Part shown: in pieces, positions 1-9,728 of the stretch
Layout: each line of letters opens with the position of its first letter
Position numbering within the stretch: position 1 is the first letter of the stretch
Assembly: GCA_947086415.1 (NCBI GenBank)
Contig: OX352313.1
Span: 12,891,179-12,955,178 of the forward strand
Source: Pammene aurita
Lineage: Eukaryota; Arthropoda; Insecta; Lepidoptera; Tortricidae
DNA: 64,000 nt
Direction of reading: 5' to 3'
Position numbers and translations under genes: made by a program
Notes under the pieces: generated by a model
What the model was told of the DNA's origin: nothing
Databases searched by the model: none
The model's input: only the letters and a program-made list of their open reading frames with translations

Positions 1-175
1 ACCAGGGTTGATTTTCGGGATTAAAACTATATATTATCCTTTCCCGGGACTCAAACTATCTCTATACAAAATTTCATCAAAATCCGTTTAGCCGTTTTCA
101 CGTGATGCGCGGTCAAATAAACAGACAAACAGATAAACAGATAAACAGACAAACAGATAAACAGGCAAAAATTCT
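1..175 (-). repeat. Fragment of a lepidopteran Helitron-like repeat with a short simple-repeat tail
   Basis: The stretch resembles the inner part of the non-autonomous lepidopteran element that is seen complete at 41397-41666, in the opposite orientation. It has a cccgggactcaaactatctc block and an aaatttcat..aaatcc block. From 115 on it becomes a degenerate acagacaaacagataa simple repeat. No ends or target duplication are visible. The assignment rests on recalled family structure, not a search. Confidence 0.45.
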
Positions 176-491
176 AAAAATTGTTGGAACGTGTTCTGTT
201 ATCGATTCTCAGTATCCCCAGCCAACTTTTTTTCGATTATCTTCCATGTACAGACTTTCGACCCTCTTCAGCTTTATTATATGTATAGATCTTCGTGATC
301 CTGAATCTTCGTGAATTGGCCAGTGATCGTCTATTCCTCTACGTTGTGTTTTAAAGTAACCAGGCTCGACACAGTAAAGAAAGCTCGTGCGCGCTCCGCC
401 CGTCCCTCATCATGCTTCTTCATCGACCTCCTGTTTTTTAAAGATTGTATGACCTATGTGGGAATATTTTCATGAAGATTGTCTTTGAACG
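176..491 (+). other. Non-coding stretch upstream of the zinc-finger gene
   Basis: I see no coding or repeat structure here. It could contain the promoter and 5'UTR of the zinc-finger gene if exon 492-507 is real. An in-frame TGA at 486-488 lies just before that ATG. Confidence 0.3.
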
Positions 492-507
492 ATGTCAGTT
501 AGTCCGA
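492..507 (+). other. Candidate first coding exon of the zinc-finger gene
   Basis: ATG at 492 opens five codons (MSVSP) and one base, followed by a consensus donor gtaagt at 508. The phase left here (1) is the phase needed by the acceptor before 1952, and an in-frame stop lies immediately upstream. The phase match has about a one-in-three chance of arising randomly, so this is suggestive only. If correct the full protein would be 367 residues. Confidence 0.4.
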
Positions 508-1323
508 GTAAGTATAGAACAATGAGCTTAAAGTAGGGAGGGTACGTTCAGTGTGTCGAATTGTCTTTACTCAGTCCTTTTAGCTATTTGTATGTCATAA
601 AACCTAGAATCGATGGGCCCATTAGATGAATACCTACCTTGTCGCTGTGAAATGCTGTTATTATTAAATAAGTATATATAGGTCACATCTAAGTATCATC
701 TGTATACTATCGCTGTCTATATATAGTTGTACTTGCCTAGTTACAAAGTCAGAAATACCGGTTTCGCAGAAAGTCCACTCTAGCACTCAAAGGTTAGTAA
801 GGAATGAAGTTAGGGACACAGGGAGGGCCTTTAACATTAGATACACACAAACACATCAAATAAAATAACTTTGGTAAGGTGGGAGATTATAGTATTTCAA
901 GCATAAGGTTTTAGTGAGAATACATATATGACTAGAAGTTCTTAACTTTCTTGTGGCTGAAGTCTGCCTGTAAAACCTACTGCACATGCTCCTAGTGCTT
1001 TCACATCCGGTTTTCCTAAGCTGCATATTCTTGCACATATTGTTGCATATAATAGAATATCTTTTTCGTTCCAATCCAACGCGATCTTTGACTGCCATAT
1101 TGACGATATTGACAGTTATTTCAAACGAATTCCAATGTCAATGATTTTATATTTGAAATTCTGAGAGTATTTATTCTTCTAAGGCATAGACAACAGTAGA
1201 AGTATAAAGGCTGATATACACTATATAACCAAGCAGTTCGTGGTCCTTGAAAATATAAAGTAAACCTAAAATATAATTTAACAATTATAATTATTTGAAC
1301 GGGTACGGACGGCCCGTTACAGT
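508..1323 (+). other. Probable first intron, AT-rich, no gene seen
   Basis: No coding exon, RNA gene or repeat could be supported. Short ORFs here have no recognisable composition or motif. Confidence 0.3.
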
Positions 1324-1835
1324 ATGTCACAGCCATTTTACTCGGAAACTATAAGACATCTTAATAAAATGTTGACATAAGGTATAAGGTGTATGGTTAT
1401 GTAGTCAAATTGCGGAAGAAAATATTTTTAGGGGGGGCGCTCTATACAAAAACATATTTAAAAAAAAAAAATTATTAACATGTTGCACATCAATCGATAG
1501 GTCTTTAAACACAACATCGAGGTTTCTTTGAACATTTTATGATTAAGTGAATATTTTCACAAATAATCGCTTCGAAAGTCAGAAAATTTGTGCCCCCCCG
1601 CAACTTTCGAACCGTAAGTCCAAAAAATATGAAAAAAAATTGAGAAGATGCGTCTTTTCACATACTTTCTACGAAAATTGTTTTGAACATTATCGGTTCA
1701 GCCATTTTTGAGTTTTCTTGAAAACACTTCTTCCATGGGCATTATATATTGGTATTAGGTTGGTTCTTATTTAATTGAAGGTACGGAACCCTCCATTATG
1801 CGTGGTCCGACACGCACGTGGCGGTTTTTTTTAAA
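1324..1835 (+). repeat. Dispersed repeat family R2, 5'-truncated copy
   Basis: This copy matches 24632-25242 and 35715-36312 along its length. Shared blocks are ccattttactcgg, a ggggggcgctc..tacaa block, catcaatcgataggtctttaaa, ataatcgcttcgaaagtcag, cggttcagccattttt and a final ggtccgacacgcac..ggcggttttt. It lacks the ggttccgtag-like start seen in the other copies. Confidence 0.75.
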
Positions 1836-1951
1836 TAATAAAACGAATCTAACCGTATCTGCTTTTTTAGCGTTGTTATTATGAATGCGTATACATTAAC
1901 CTGCCTGACTAGAAAGTGTCATATAAAACCTATTATTTTCTCTAATTTCAG

Positions 1952-3243
1952 ATGAAGTCAAGTCAGAAATGTCACAATTTTCGACAAATAATGAAACCAA
2001 AAAGGAATGGAGTCAGATAATTGGTAAGTCTTCCTATGATTAATTTTGGTTTTTGAGAAATTAATTCGAATATTTTAATTTAATTATCTTCGTAACTAAA
2101 TGCACAAGTTTGTTGTACTTGAGAAATGTTTGCCCAACACTAAGGCACTCTAGCTGCTGCTGTAAGCTCTGAATTGTTTTTCTTTGTGTTTTATTGTAAT
2201 TTATACAAATAATTTGTTTTGTTTCAGATTTAAAAACTGAAAACGAAATTGAGATAAAAATAGAAGAACAAGAACTGTTAATAGATGTTCCATTTGTAGA
2301 ACTTGAGGGGTTTGACGAGTCGTCACCCCGGTTCCAGACGACACTTGACGCTGATTCGAATTTTAAGACGCATTCGGACGTTGCTGAACATGAAACCGAC
2401 TGGGAGCTTGAAACGAGTTGTCAAAACCACGATGGAAACTCGTTTCCACTTCGAACTAATACGTCTAATACTTACAAGCGTGAAAACAATTTTACATCAA
2501 AACGTAGTAAAGCGTTTGTGAAGAAAAAAACAGCGAAAGAGATAAAATACCAATGTGAAATTTGTAATAAGTCATTTACCTCCAGATCTGGTCTACGCGA
2601 TCATAAAAAAACACATGCTGCGAAAAATTCCCACATCTGTGTTGTATGTGACAAAAAGTTAAAAAACAAAAGAAGCTTAAGAAAACACGAAAAACTCCAT
2701 CAAGGAAAAGCAAACGTGTATTGTGAAATTTGTGGAAAACAATGCAGTTCAAAGTTTCACTTGATTGTCCATCAACGCGTACACAGTGGAGAGAAACCCT
2801 TCACCTGTGACACGTGCAAGAACCGGTTCGCAAATAAAAAAAATCTTGAAATTCACATGAGAACGCACACGGGACTGAAACCTTACTCTTGCGAAATTTG
2901 TGCGAGAAAGTTCTCTGACCCATCGGGCTTTAGACGACACAATCTTATTCACTCAGAAGATAAAGCGCACCCCTGCGATTTATGTAGCAAGAAGTTTAGA
3001 TACAAGTTTAAACTGGGTGAACATAGACTCACTCACACGGGAGAGAAACCGCACGGCTGCGAAATATGCGGTAAATGCTTTAGTTGTAAAAGCTATCTTA
3101 AAGCGCATTTGGAAATACATGTGAAGGAAAAAGCGTTTGCTTGTGAACATTGCTCTAAAACTTATTCTACTAAAAATAGTTTAAGACAACACAAACGAGT
3201 TGTACATGCGACGAAACACGCTGTAAATAATGAAAAGTTGTAA
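1952..3243 (+). CDS. C2H2 zinc-finger protein, eight fingers (3' exons 1952-2023 and 2228-3243)
   Basis: This is a probable DNA-binding nuclear regulator. Exon 1952-2023 follows an acceptor (tctaatttcag) and ends at gtaagt. Exon 2228-3243 follows ttgttttgtttcag and ends at TAA 3241. Both introns are phase 1, and the joined frame has no stop. The first about 120 residues after the junction are acidic with no known domain. Then come eight C2H2 fingers of the form C-x2-C-x12-H-x3/4-H, starting at 2551. Typical linkers (HSGEKPF, HTGLKPY, HTGEKPH) join some fingers; others are degenerate. No ZAD, BTB or KRAB domain is visible, though an upstream exon could carry one. The second exon opens without an ATG, so the start lies upstream (see 492-507) or at the ATG at 1969. 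Target genes cannot be inferred. Confidence 0.85.
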
Positions 3244-3376
3244 CAACAACAATTATTATTGTAATTTTCAATGCGCCTACACGGTGCAATTTTTTTTATA
3301 AAATAACGAATCACTTGCCATTTTAAATACAACGGGGCTTTTTACCTATCGATTAATTACGATGCACCATGCAAAA

Positions 3377-3395
3377 AATAAAAATCAGAAATAAA
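3377..3395 (+). terminator. Candidate polyadenylation signals for the zinc-finger gene
   Basis: AATAAA occurs at 3377-3382 and again at 3390-3395, 134-150 bases after the stop codon. That is an ordinary distance for an insect 3'UTR. Nothing else is seen in 3396-3779. Confidence 0.4.
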
Positions 3396-3824
3396 ATCAA
3401 AATAATAATTTATTTCGGTGCCCTTAAAAGTGTTAGAATATACAAAAAACTTACAGAACTATTGTTAATGAAGGCAAAAGTCAGAAACACAAACACGTAC
3501 TTACACAGAGAACAGCTCAGAGACATAACCGGATGAGCAAAAAAAAACAATAATAATGAAATGTTAAATAATATCATACTCGTAGGTTGGTTTTCAAATT
3601 ATCAATTGAATAAACTAATGAAAATAAAAATACGTATCGGATTTGCATGTAATGTTTGCGTCGACAATGCGCCACGTATAGACACCATAATGTACCACTA
3701 TATTTACAGTCAGGGACTTTAATTGTTGAGCTATTTAGGGTTCATTTTACATTGGGCATTTCATAGAGTAAATACTTGTGATGTCGTTCCACGGGGCGGA
3801 ACGGGGAGAAGGCTCACAACTTCT

Positions 3825-6180
3825 TCAGTCCTTATAGGACCTCGGGTTCTCTCGAACTAGCTCAGGGAGAGTAAAGAATCTACATTCCCCTTCTGGGGGG
3901 CGTGAGGAGGCCATATCAGGGCTGGGTCCTCTGAGGAAGTGTCTGGCGCGGGCCGTAACGACGGCCCGGTCTTTTCTGGCCATAGTTTTTAAAACTTGGG
4001 TCGTCTTCTTGTTGGTGGCCATCATGACTTGGTGGACGTGGTGAACTGTTAATGACCTTGTCATGTTGGGGTGGCGGCACGAGTTCACGTGGTTGGGCTC
4101 GCTGCTGGGCGGCATCTGGGGGGCGGGCGTGGAGCGGCGCTATCCCCTGTAGAAGTTGGTGGTGGGAGTTGTCGGCGCAGTTGAACTTCCCGCGCGCAAG
4201 GTGTTCTACAAAGTCGTCCAGGTTCTGTATCCTTAGGTCCTTGTAAAGTGTGGCGTTCCGCACAAAGCGTGGGGCTCGAACTATAGTCCTTAGGCTGAGC
4301 GTCTCCTGGGCCCTGAGTCTCCTCCGATTGGACTCTGCCGTTCTGGCATACCAGACAGGAGCCGTGTACGTCAGCCTGGAGCTGACGTACGCCTTGTAGA
4401 TCCCCAGCTTTGTGTGGAAGGGGAGGTTGGTGGTGAATACTGGACGCAGTTTGACACGCGCGGTCTTCGCTCGCTGTGCCACTTCTTCCGAGTGCTACTT
4501 CACCGTGAGGTCTCTGTATATGGTGGCCCCCAGGTACTTGGCCGTATGTTGCCACTGAATTTCTTCGCCAAAGAGCTTCAGTGGTGGTGGGTGCTGCTTG
4601 GCTCCTGTCAGGAGCGCTGGGGTTTTTCCTACGTTCACCGAGAGCCTCCATTTGGGCAGGACGTCAAGCTGGCGCTGGATCTTCTTGGCAGCGTGCGTGG
4701 GCGATATGGACGCGGCGTAGTCCGCAGCGTCGTCCGCAAACAGGTCAAGCTTGACGTCGTTGACCACTGGGATGTCGCCGGTGAAACAGGCGTAGCAGCT
4801 GGGAGAAAGGCAGCTTCCTTGCGGGACTCCCGCAAGTATTTGGCGTTCGGTAGATGTGACTTTCTCCACAGCCACATGGAAACGTCGGTCTTGCAGAAAG
4901 GAGCGAAGCACGTGATCACTCGGCGTGGGGCTGAAGACGTTGACAGTTTGACCAGCAGGCCCTCGTGCCAGACCCTATCGAACGCCTCCATGTCGAGGCA
5001 TACGGCGACCACGTGATCCTTGCAGTACATCTTCTCCGCCATGAATGCTAGGACTCTGGTTAGCTGGAGCGTAGTTGAGTGCTCAGACCTGAACCCGTAC
5101 TGCTCCGGTCTAGGCTCGATGTGAGGGAGGAGTCTCTTCAATAACATTCTTTCGAAGACTTTGGAGTACTCCTCCAGGTGGTACTACTCCAGGCGTACTC
5201 AGCAGCGTGATTGGCCTGTAGCTCTCCGGTCTTATTCTATCCTTGCCAGGCTTGGGTATCCCGAGCGCATGATCCCGTTAAACAGACCACTATTGTGTGC
5301 AGTGGCAGTTTTTTTCTATATTACGACGGTGGCAAACAAGCATACGGCCCGCCTGATGGTAATCAGCTACCGTAACCTATTGACGCTTGCACCTCCAAAG
5401 GAGTCACATGCGCGTCGCCGACCCTTTACAAAAAGGAGGATTCATTGTGTTCACGGCAAACGGAACAAGAAGGTCCCTCATCGTCAACACACTGGGTCCT
5501 CTTTGAGCTCTTTGGCAACCTTACTCACCAGCAGACACAACACTATGAGTAGGGTCTAGTGTTATTTGGCTCTGGTTTTCTGTAAGGTGGAGGTACTTCC
5601 CCAGCCCATACCTCTCTTTTTGGCGTAGTTTAAGGACATACCCAAGTCCGGACGTAGTTTAAGGACATACCCCAGGTCCAAAAACAGGTCAGGTGCAGTT
5701 GGCGCAGCGCCGCATTTTGGATCGAATCGGCGCCCGGGGTTTTGCTGGGATTGCATCTTCGGACTTCTCGCTGTACTTGGCCGGGTGAGAAGAAGACCGG
5801 GTCCTCTTCTGCGTCCTGCTGCTGCTGTTACCCACGCGGGTGGGTGCAGGTTACCCACGCGGCCTGAAGGTCTTTAGACGGCGTACAGCCGCAGGTCGTA
5901 GCCCAAGATTGATATCAATTCCCAGCGCGTAGAGGGAATCGAGCCTGAGCATCTGTGGGTGGGTTTGACTGGAAGGCTCGTTCCAAGCTGTCCTCAAACA
6001 GTTCGGCTCTCTCCTCTGCCTTGTATCGGAGTGTCTCCCCTTCGTCAAACATAGGTCTGCTTGCATAGACGGTGTAGTGAGGGCATATACATTGCCAGCG
6101 TCGGCGGAGACGTCTCCGTCGTTGCTCGTCGGCTGCTGAACAACCGCAGCCCTTTCTTCTGTTGGTGGCTGGGGCTCCAC
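3825..6180 (-). pseudogene. Reverse transcriptase remnant (ORF2) of LINE copy B
   Basis: Fragments in different - strand frames together cover the linker, RT and C-terminal region of a Jockey-like ORF2. Visible RT signatures are EQYGFRSEHSTTLQLTRVL, DMEAFDRVWHEGLLVKL, AGVPQGSCLSPSCY, LFADDAADY with the catalytic FADD box, and KYLGATIYRDL. The frame changes several times: 5147-4635, 4911-4495, 4482-3916 and others. A short repeat at 5311-5440 breaks the region before the RT core. Stops also occur in the linker, so this copy cannot make an RT. The first 5'-most 300 bases still align with the linker of copy A. Confidence 0.8.
5311..5440 (-). repeat. Short interspersed retroposon-like repeat, copy 1
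   Basis: Contains ggtggcaaacaagcatacgg and cacatgcgcgt. The same sequence recurs at 43093-43218 (same orientation) and 63018-63133 (opposite). On the - strand it ends in an A-run (..ggtaTAaAAAAA), as a LINE or SINE 3' end would. It sits inside LINE copy B. Confidence 0.7.
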
Positions 6181-6263
6181 TGTGGTGGAGCTCTTTTAGG
6201 ACTGCTCCACATGTACGGGGCTCTGTTGCTCTTTTATCTGGTGATCTTTTATCTGGTGGTGAT

Positions 6264-8478
6264 CATCATTCGTACTAAAACCATTAGAAAAGATGATAGA
6301 TAAGTCTATAAGAGAGAAGATGGAAAGCAGCGGAAATCCATTACATGGAAATCAGCATGCATACATGACAGGAAAGTCAACAGAGACAGCTCTGCATAAT
6401 CTTGCAGTAAGGATAGAGAGGGCTCTAGACGCGAAGCAATATGCACTGGGCTGCTTCTTCGACGTAGAGGGAGCTTTTGACAAAGCATCCTTTGCAGCCG
6501 TAGAGGAAAGCCTAAGGAGGGAAGGGATAAACCTGACAGTAGCGACATGGATAAAGAGAATGCTCAAGGACAGGTCCATAAGGGCGGAACTGGGAGGGGT
6601 ATCAAAGAACATAAGTCCAAAAAGAGGATTCCCACAGGGAGGATGCCTCTCACCCCTCATGTGGTGTCTACTGCTGGACTCACTTGTGAAAAAGATCAAC
6701 AGAGGAGGCGTGTATATGCAGGCGTACTCTGATGATGGAGTACTGTTAATAAGAGGTACAGTCCTAAACATCATTAGAGACATAATGACAAGAAGCCTCA
6801 GACAGGTGCTGGAATGGTGCAAAGAGAGAGGGTTAAATCTAAATCCGTCGAAAACAAAGCTTGTGCTATTCACAACAAAGAGAAAGAAGGAGGAGATGAA
6901 ACCAATAAAGCTCCAAGGGGAAGAACTAGAGAGGGTGGGAGAGGTAAAATACCTGGGCGTTACCTTAGACAGAACGCTTAAGTACAAAACCCACATCAAG
7001 GAGCAGACGGCAAAAGCAATTAGAACACTGTACCAATGTAAAAGGGCGGTGGGGAGAAAGTGGGGGTTAAAACCTAGAATGATCCACTGGATCTACAAGG
7101 CAATAATACTACCCAGGGTGCTATATGGGGCGATTGTCTGGTGGCATAGAACCCATATCAAAGAATACCAGAAAGATCTAACGAAGGTGCAGCGACTGGC
7201 ATGTTTGATGGTGACGGGGGCTATGGGAACAACCCCCACGCACGCATTGGAGGTAATGCTAGGGATGAAGCAACTACAGTTAGAGGTGGAGAAAAAGGCC
7301 ATAGAGCAATGGTATAGGATGAAATCCTGTAAAGAATGGAGAGGAAGCTGCGTCGATAAAAGACACGCACTGATACAGAGAGCTAACCAGTATGGAAATG
7401 TTGATGGTGAATAACGACCTCATAAAGAGACAGGAGATCTTCGATAAGAAATACAGAATACACATCGGAGAAAGAGATAACTGGAAGGTAGTAGTCGAGC
7501 ATCCAACGACGATCTGCTTCACGGATGGCTCGAGAAAGAGCTCAACGCAACTAGCAGGAGCGGGAATAGTCATACCCAAACTGGGAGAGAAGGTATCGGT
7601 TCCACTTGGCAGGTATGCAAGTGTGTTCCAAGCAGAAGTATGTGCGATAACAAAGTGCGTACGTATAGTCAAGGAAAGTAGGCAACAGACTGGCACGGTA
7701 GTCATATACACCGACAGTCAAGCAGCATTGAAGGCACTGAAGAAGACGTCGGTCACCTCCTCCCTAGTCAAAGAGTGCAAGGAGGAGCTGAATGAGCTGG
7801 GAGAATACAGGGAAGTAACGGTGGCATGGGTGCCTGGGCACCAGGGAGTCACAGGAAATGAGAAAGCAGACGAACTGGCTAGGGAAGGAGCTGAAAAGGA
7901 ATACATAGGCCCAGAACCGGCTCTACCAATGTCAGCAGAAGTAACAAGGGGAGTAATAAATAGAATAAAGGATAGAGAAGCAGATAAGAGGTGGAAGGAA
8001 GAAACTGGCTGCAGGCAGTCCAAAATGATGATTGAAGGTATAGACCACAGGAGAGCCAGGTATCTTCTAAAACTAGGTAAGAAAAGTCTGAGAGGGCTGA
8101 CCGGTATCATCACCGGACACAACACCCTTAACAGACACCTCAAGGTAATAGGCATAAGCAGGGATGCCTCCTGTCCGCACTGCGGCCAGGAGGAAACCAG
8201 TAAGCATTTACTAGCGGAATGCGTTATGTACGCGGCAACGCGATATAACGTATTCGGGAAAGATAAGCTAGAAGAATGCGAACTAAAGGGTATCAATCTC
8301 AGGGATGTCCTTCTGTTCTGCAGGAAGACAAGAAGACTCGAGGAGACTAGTGTGGGAACGCAGCCGGAACAGTAACCTGCAGCTCCAACTCCAGGGAATT
8401 GGGCTGAATGAACGCGAGCAGCGATCGACAGCCCGCCTGAATCCGGCCGGGCGTCCCTACACTACATCTACATCATCT
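6264..8478 (+). mobile_element. 5'-truncated I-type LINE with RT and RNase H, inserted in LINE B
   Basis: The insert is flanked by a 13-bp target duplication, atctggtggtgat at 6251-6263 and atctggtgatgat at 8479-8491 (12 of 13 identical). The element starts in the middle of the RT domain (frame open from 6266, SFVLKPLEKMIDKS), so it is 5'-truncated as LINEs usually are. An RNase H domain after RT places it with the I, Loa, Ingi or Outcast group rather than Jockey or RTE. The 3' tail is cat-rich with no long A-run. Confidence 0.8.
6266..8375 (+). pseudogene. RT plus RNase H polyprotein of the I-type LINE, one frameshift
   Basis: This copies element RNA into DNA and removes the RNA strand. RT part (6266-7414): CFFDVEGAFDKASF, PQGGCLSPLMWCLLL, AYSDDGVLLI with a YSDD catalytic box, and VKYLGVTLDR. 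RNase H part (7392-8375): CFTDGSRKSS (D), VFQAEVCAI (E), IYTDSQAALKAL (D) and WVPGHQGVTGNEKADELA (D), so all four acidic residues are present. A CCHC-like CPHC-x4-SKHLLAEC motif follows near 8175. The frame changes between 7392 and 7412, where the RT frame meets TAA at 7412. The N-terminal RT, the endonuclease and ORF1 are missing. Apart from truncation and one shift the sequence is well preserved, so the insertion is fairly young. Confidence 0.85.
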
Positions 8479-8491
8479 ATCTGGTGATGAT

Positions 8492-9331
8492 ATACTGGTG
8501 ATTGTCTTCGCCGGGTCTTGAGGGGCTGGGCTGAACTCGAACAAGTTTCTCTGCACCACCTGGAGGCCCGCATGGGGTCTCTAAGGGGCGGTGATGGCGC
8601 CTCTGCCGATCTGGAGCGGCGGTGCAGTCTCGGGTCCTGCGGCGTGCGTTTCCTGCACTGGCGCTTCTCTTGAATTCCGTCTTCGGCGGCTGAGCTTGGT
8701 CTTGGGCGTTTCTCGGGTGGAAACACATCTGGGTTGTCCTGGAGAAAATCCAGGAATCTTGCGTCCTCGGGCAATACCTCTGTTGCGTTGCCCATCTGAT
8801 GGTCGCTGATCCTAATGTAGGCGGCCAGCCACGCCCTAAGACTCGCCGATGGATTGCTCCATTCCGTCCATTGGGCAACTAGAATGGAGTGATATTCCAG
8901 TTGTTCCATGGCGGTCTGGGGCTGGACTGCGGGCGAAATGGGCGAAAATAGTCTCATTGTAGGCGGTGGTTGTGCTGAGATGAGTTGTTCCAGCTCTACC
9001 ACTGCGTCTTCTTCTTGACCTCCGGGGGTGGGAGTCACGATGCGGGGCCCGGGGGCGTCGCCTGCGGCTTCCTCGGCGTTTCCGAAGTCCTCGCTGCCTG
9101 CCAAAGATCCGGGTCCCGAGAGGGTGGGTAGGTCCAGATATCGCTTTTCCGGTCTGCCGTCCCCCTCCGGGGGGGGGGGGGGAGAGTAAGGTTCCCCTTG
9201 GCTTGGTGTTGGTGATGTAACTCGGGGAGGGATGGGTAGGTCTCCATTTCCAAAGTCAAGGTCGGGAGAGTGATCTCGATGAGGTGGGTAGGTTACCCCG
9301 TAGAGTCCGTGAAGATTCCTCCATTGCTAGA
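8492..9331 (-). pseudogene. N-terminal ORF1 of LINE copy B
   Basis: The likely start is ATG at 9331 (MEESSRTLRG..). The frame breaks near 9265, again near 9100, and then runs through 9104-8492. This last part has the block LPEDARFLDFLQDNPDVFP, which matches PEDAPFLELLDRCPEVL in ORF1 of copy A. It is followed by a basic, proline-rich tail cut at the I-type LINE insertion. A G-run at 9171-9182 is one cause of frame loss. This part would be the RNA-binding Gag-like protein of the LINE. No zinc knuckles remain. Confidence 0.65.
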
Positions 9332-9728
9332 GGGTCGAAATCGGGGGCTCGAAAACGCATTCGTGGTCGGTTAAAGGCAATCTCCGCATTCTCTAGCGCG
9401 AGCATCCATTTTAGCGGGACCGGGTTCGGGAGATGCAGCGAGAGCGAACCGACCGCGATGCTGCTATGCTCGATGTTGTCCCCTCCGTCTAAGAGCCGGG
9501 CCGCTGTATCCGGAGAGTTATTTTCACAAAAATGCACGCACATCGTGTCTGTCTTTTATAAACCCTTCTTGGGATTATAAGTCGCCTTCCTGTCCTTCCG
9601 GATTTTTGGCGGTTTCGAGTTCGCCTCCCGTGACTACGGGAGGGGCTGTTTTGCCTTTTGTAGGCGCTTGTTTCTTCAGCCTTCATCGGCTATGTGGACC
9701 CCCTAGGGGTGCCAGGAGGGGTTTCTTT

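Larger units (their letters stand above)
3780..9590 (-). mobile_element. Jockey-type LINE copy B, disrupted and internally deleted
   Basis: Reading from 9590 down, the copy starts with a GC-rich 5' leader and the N-terminal half of ORF1. It is interrupted by the I-type LINE at 6264-8478. It then resumes and jumps from mid ORF1 into the linker between endonuclease and RT, so the rest of ORF1 and the endonuclease are gone. The RT and C-terminal region follow with several frameshifts. The blocks match copy A (9591-14460), for example a shared RYKAE-RAE segment and a shared EEDPVFFSPGQVQ segment. A short retroposon-like repeat sits inside at 5311-5440. The ends are approximate. Confidence 0.75.
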
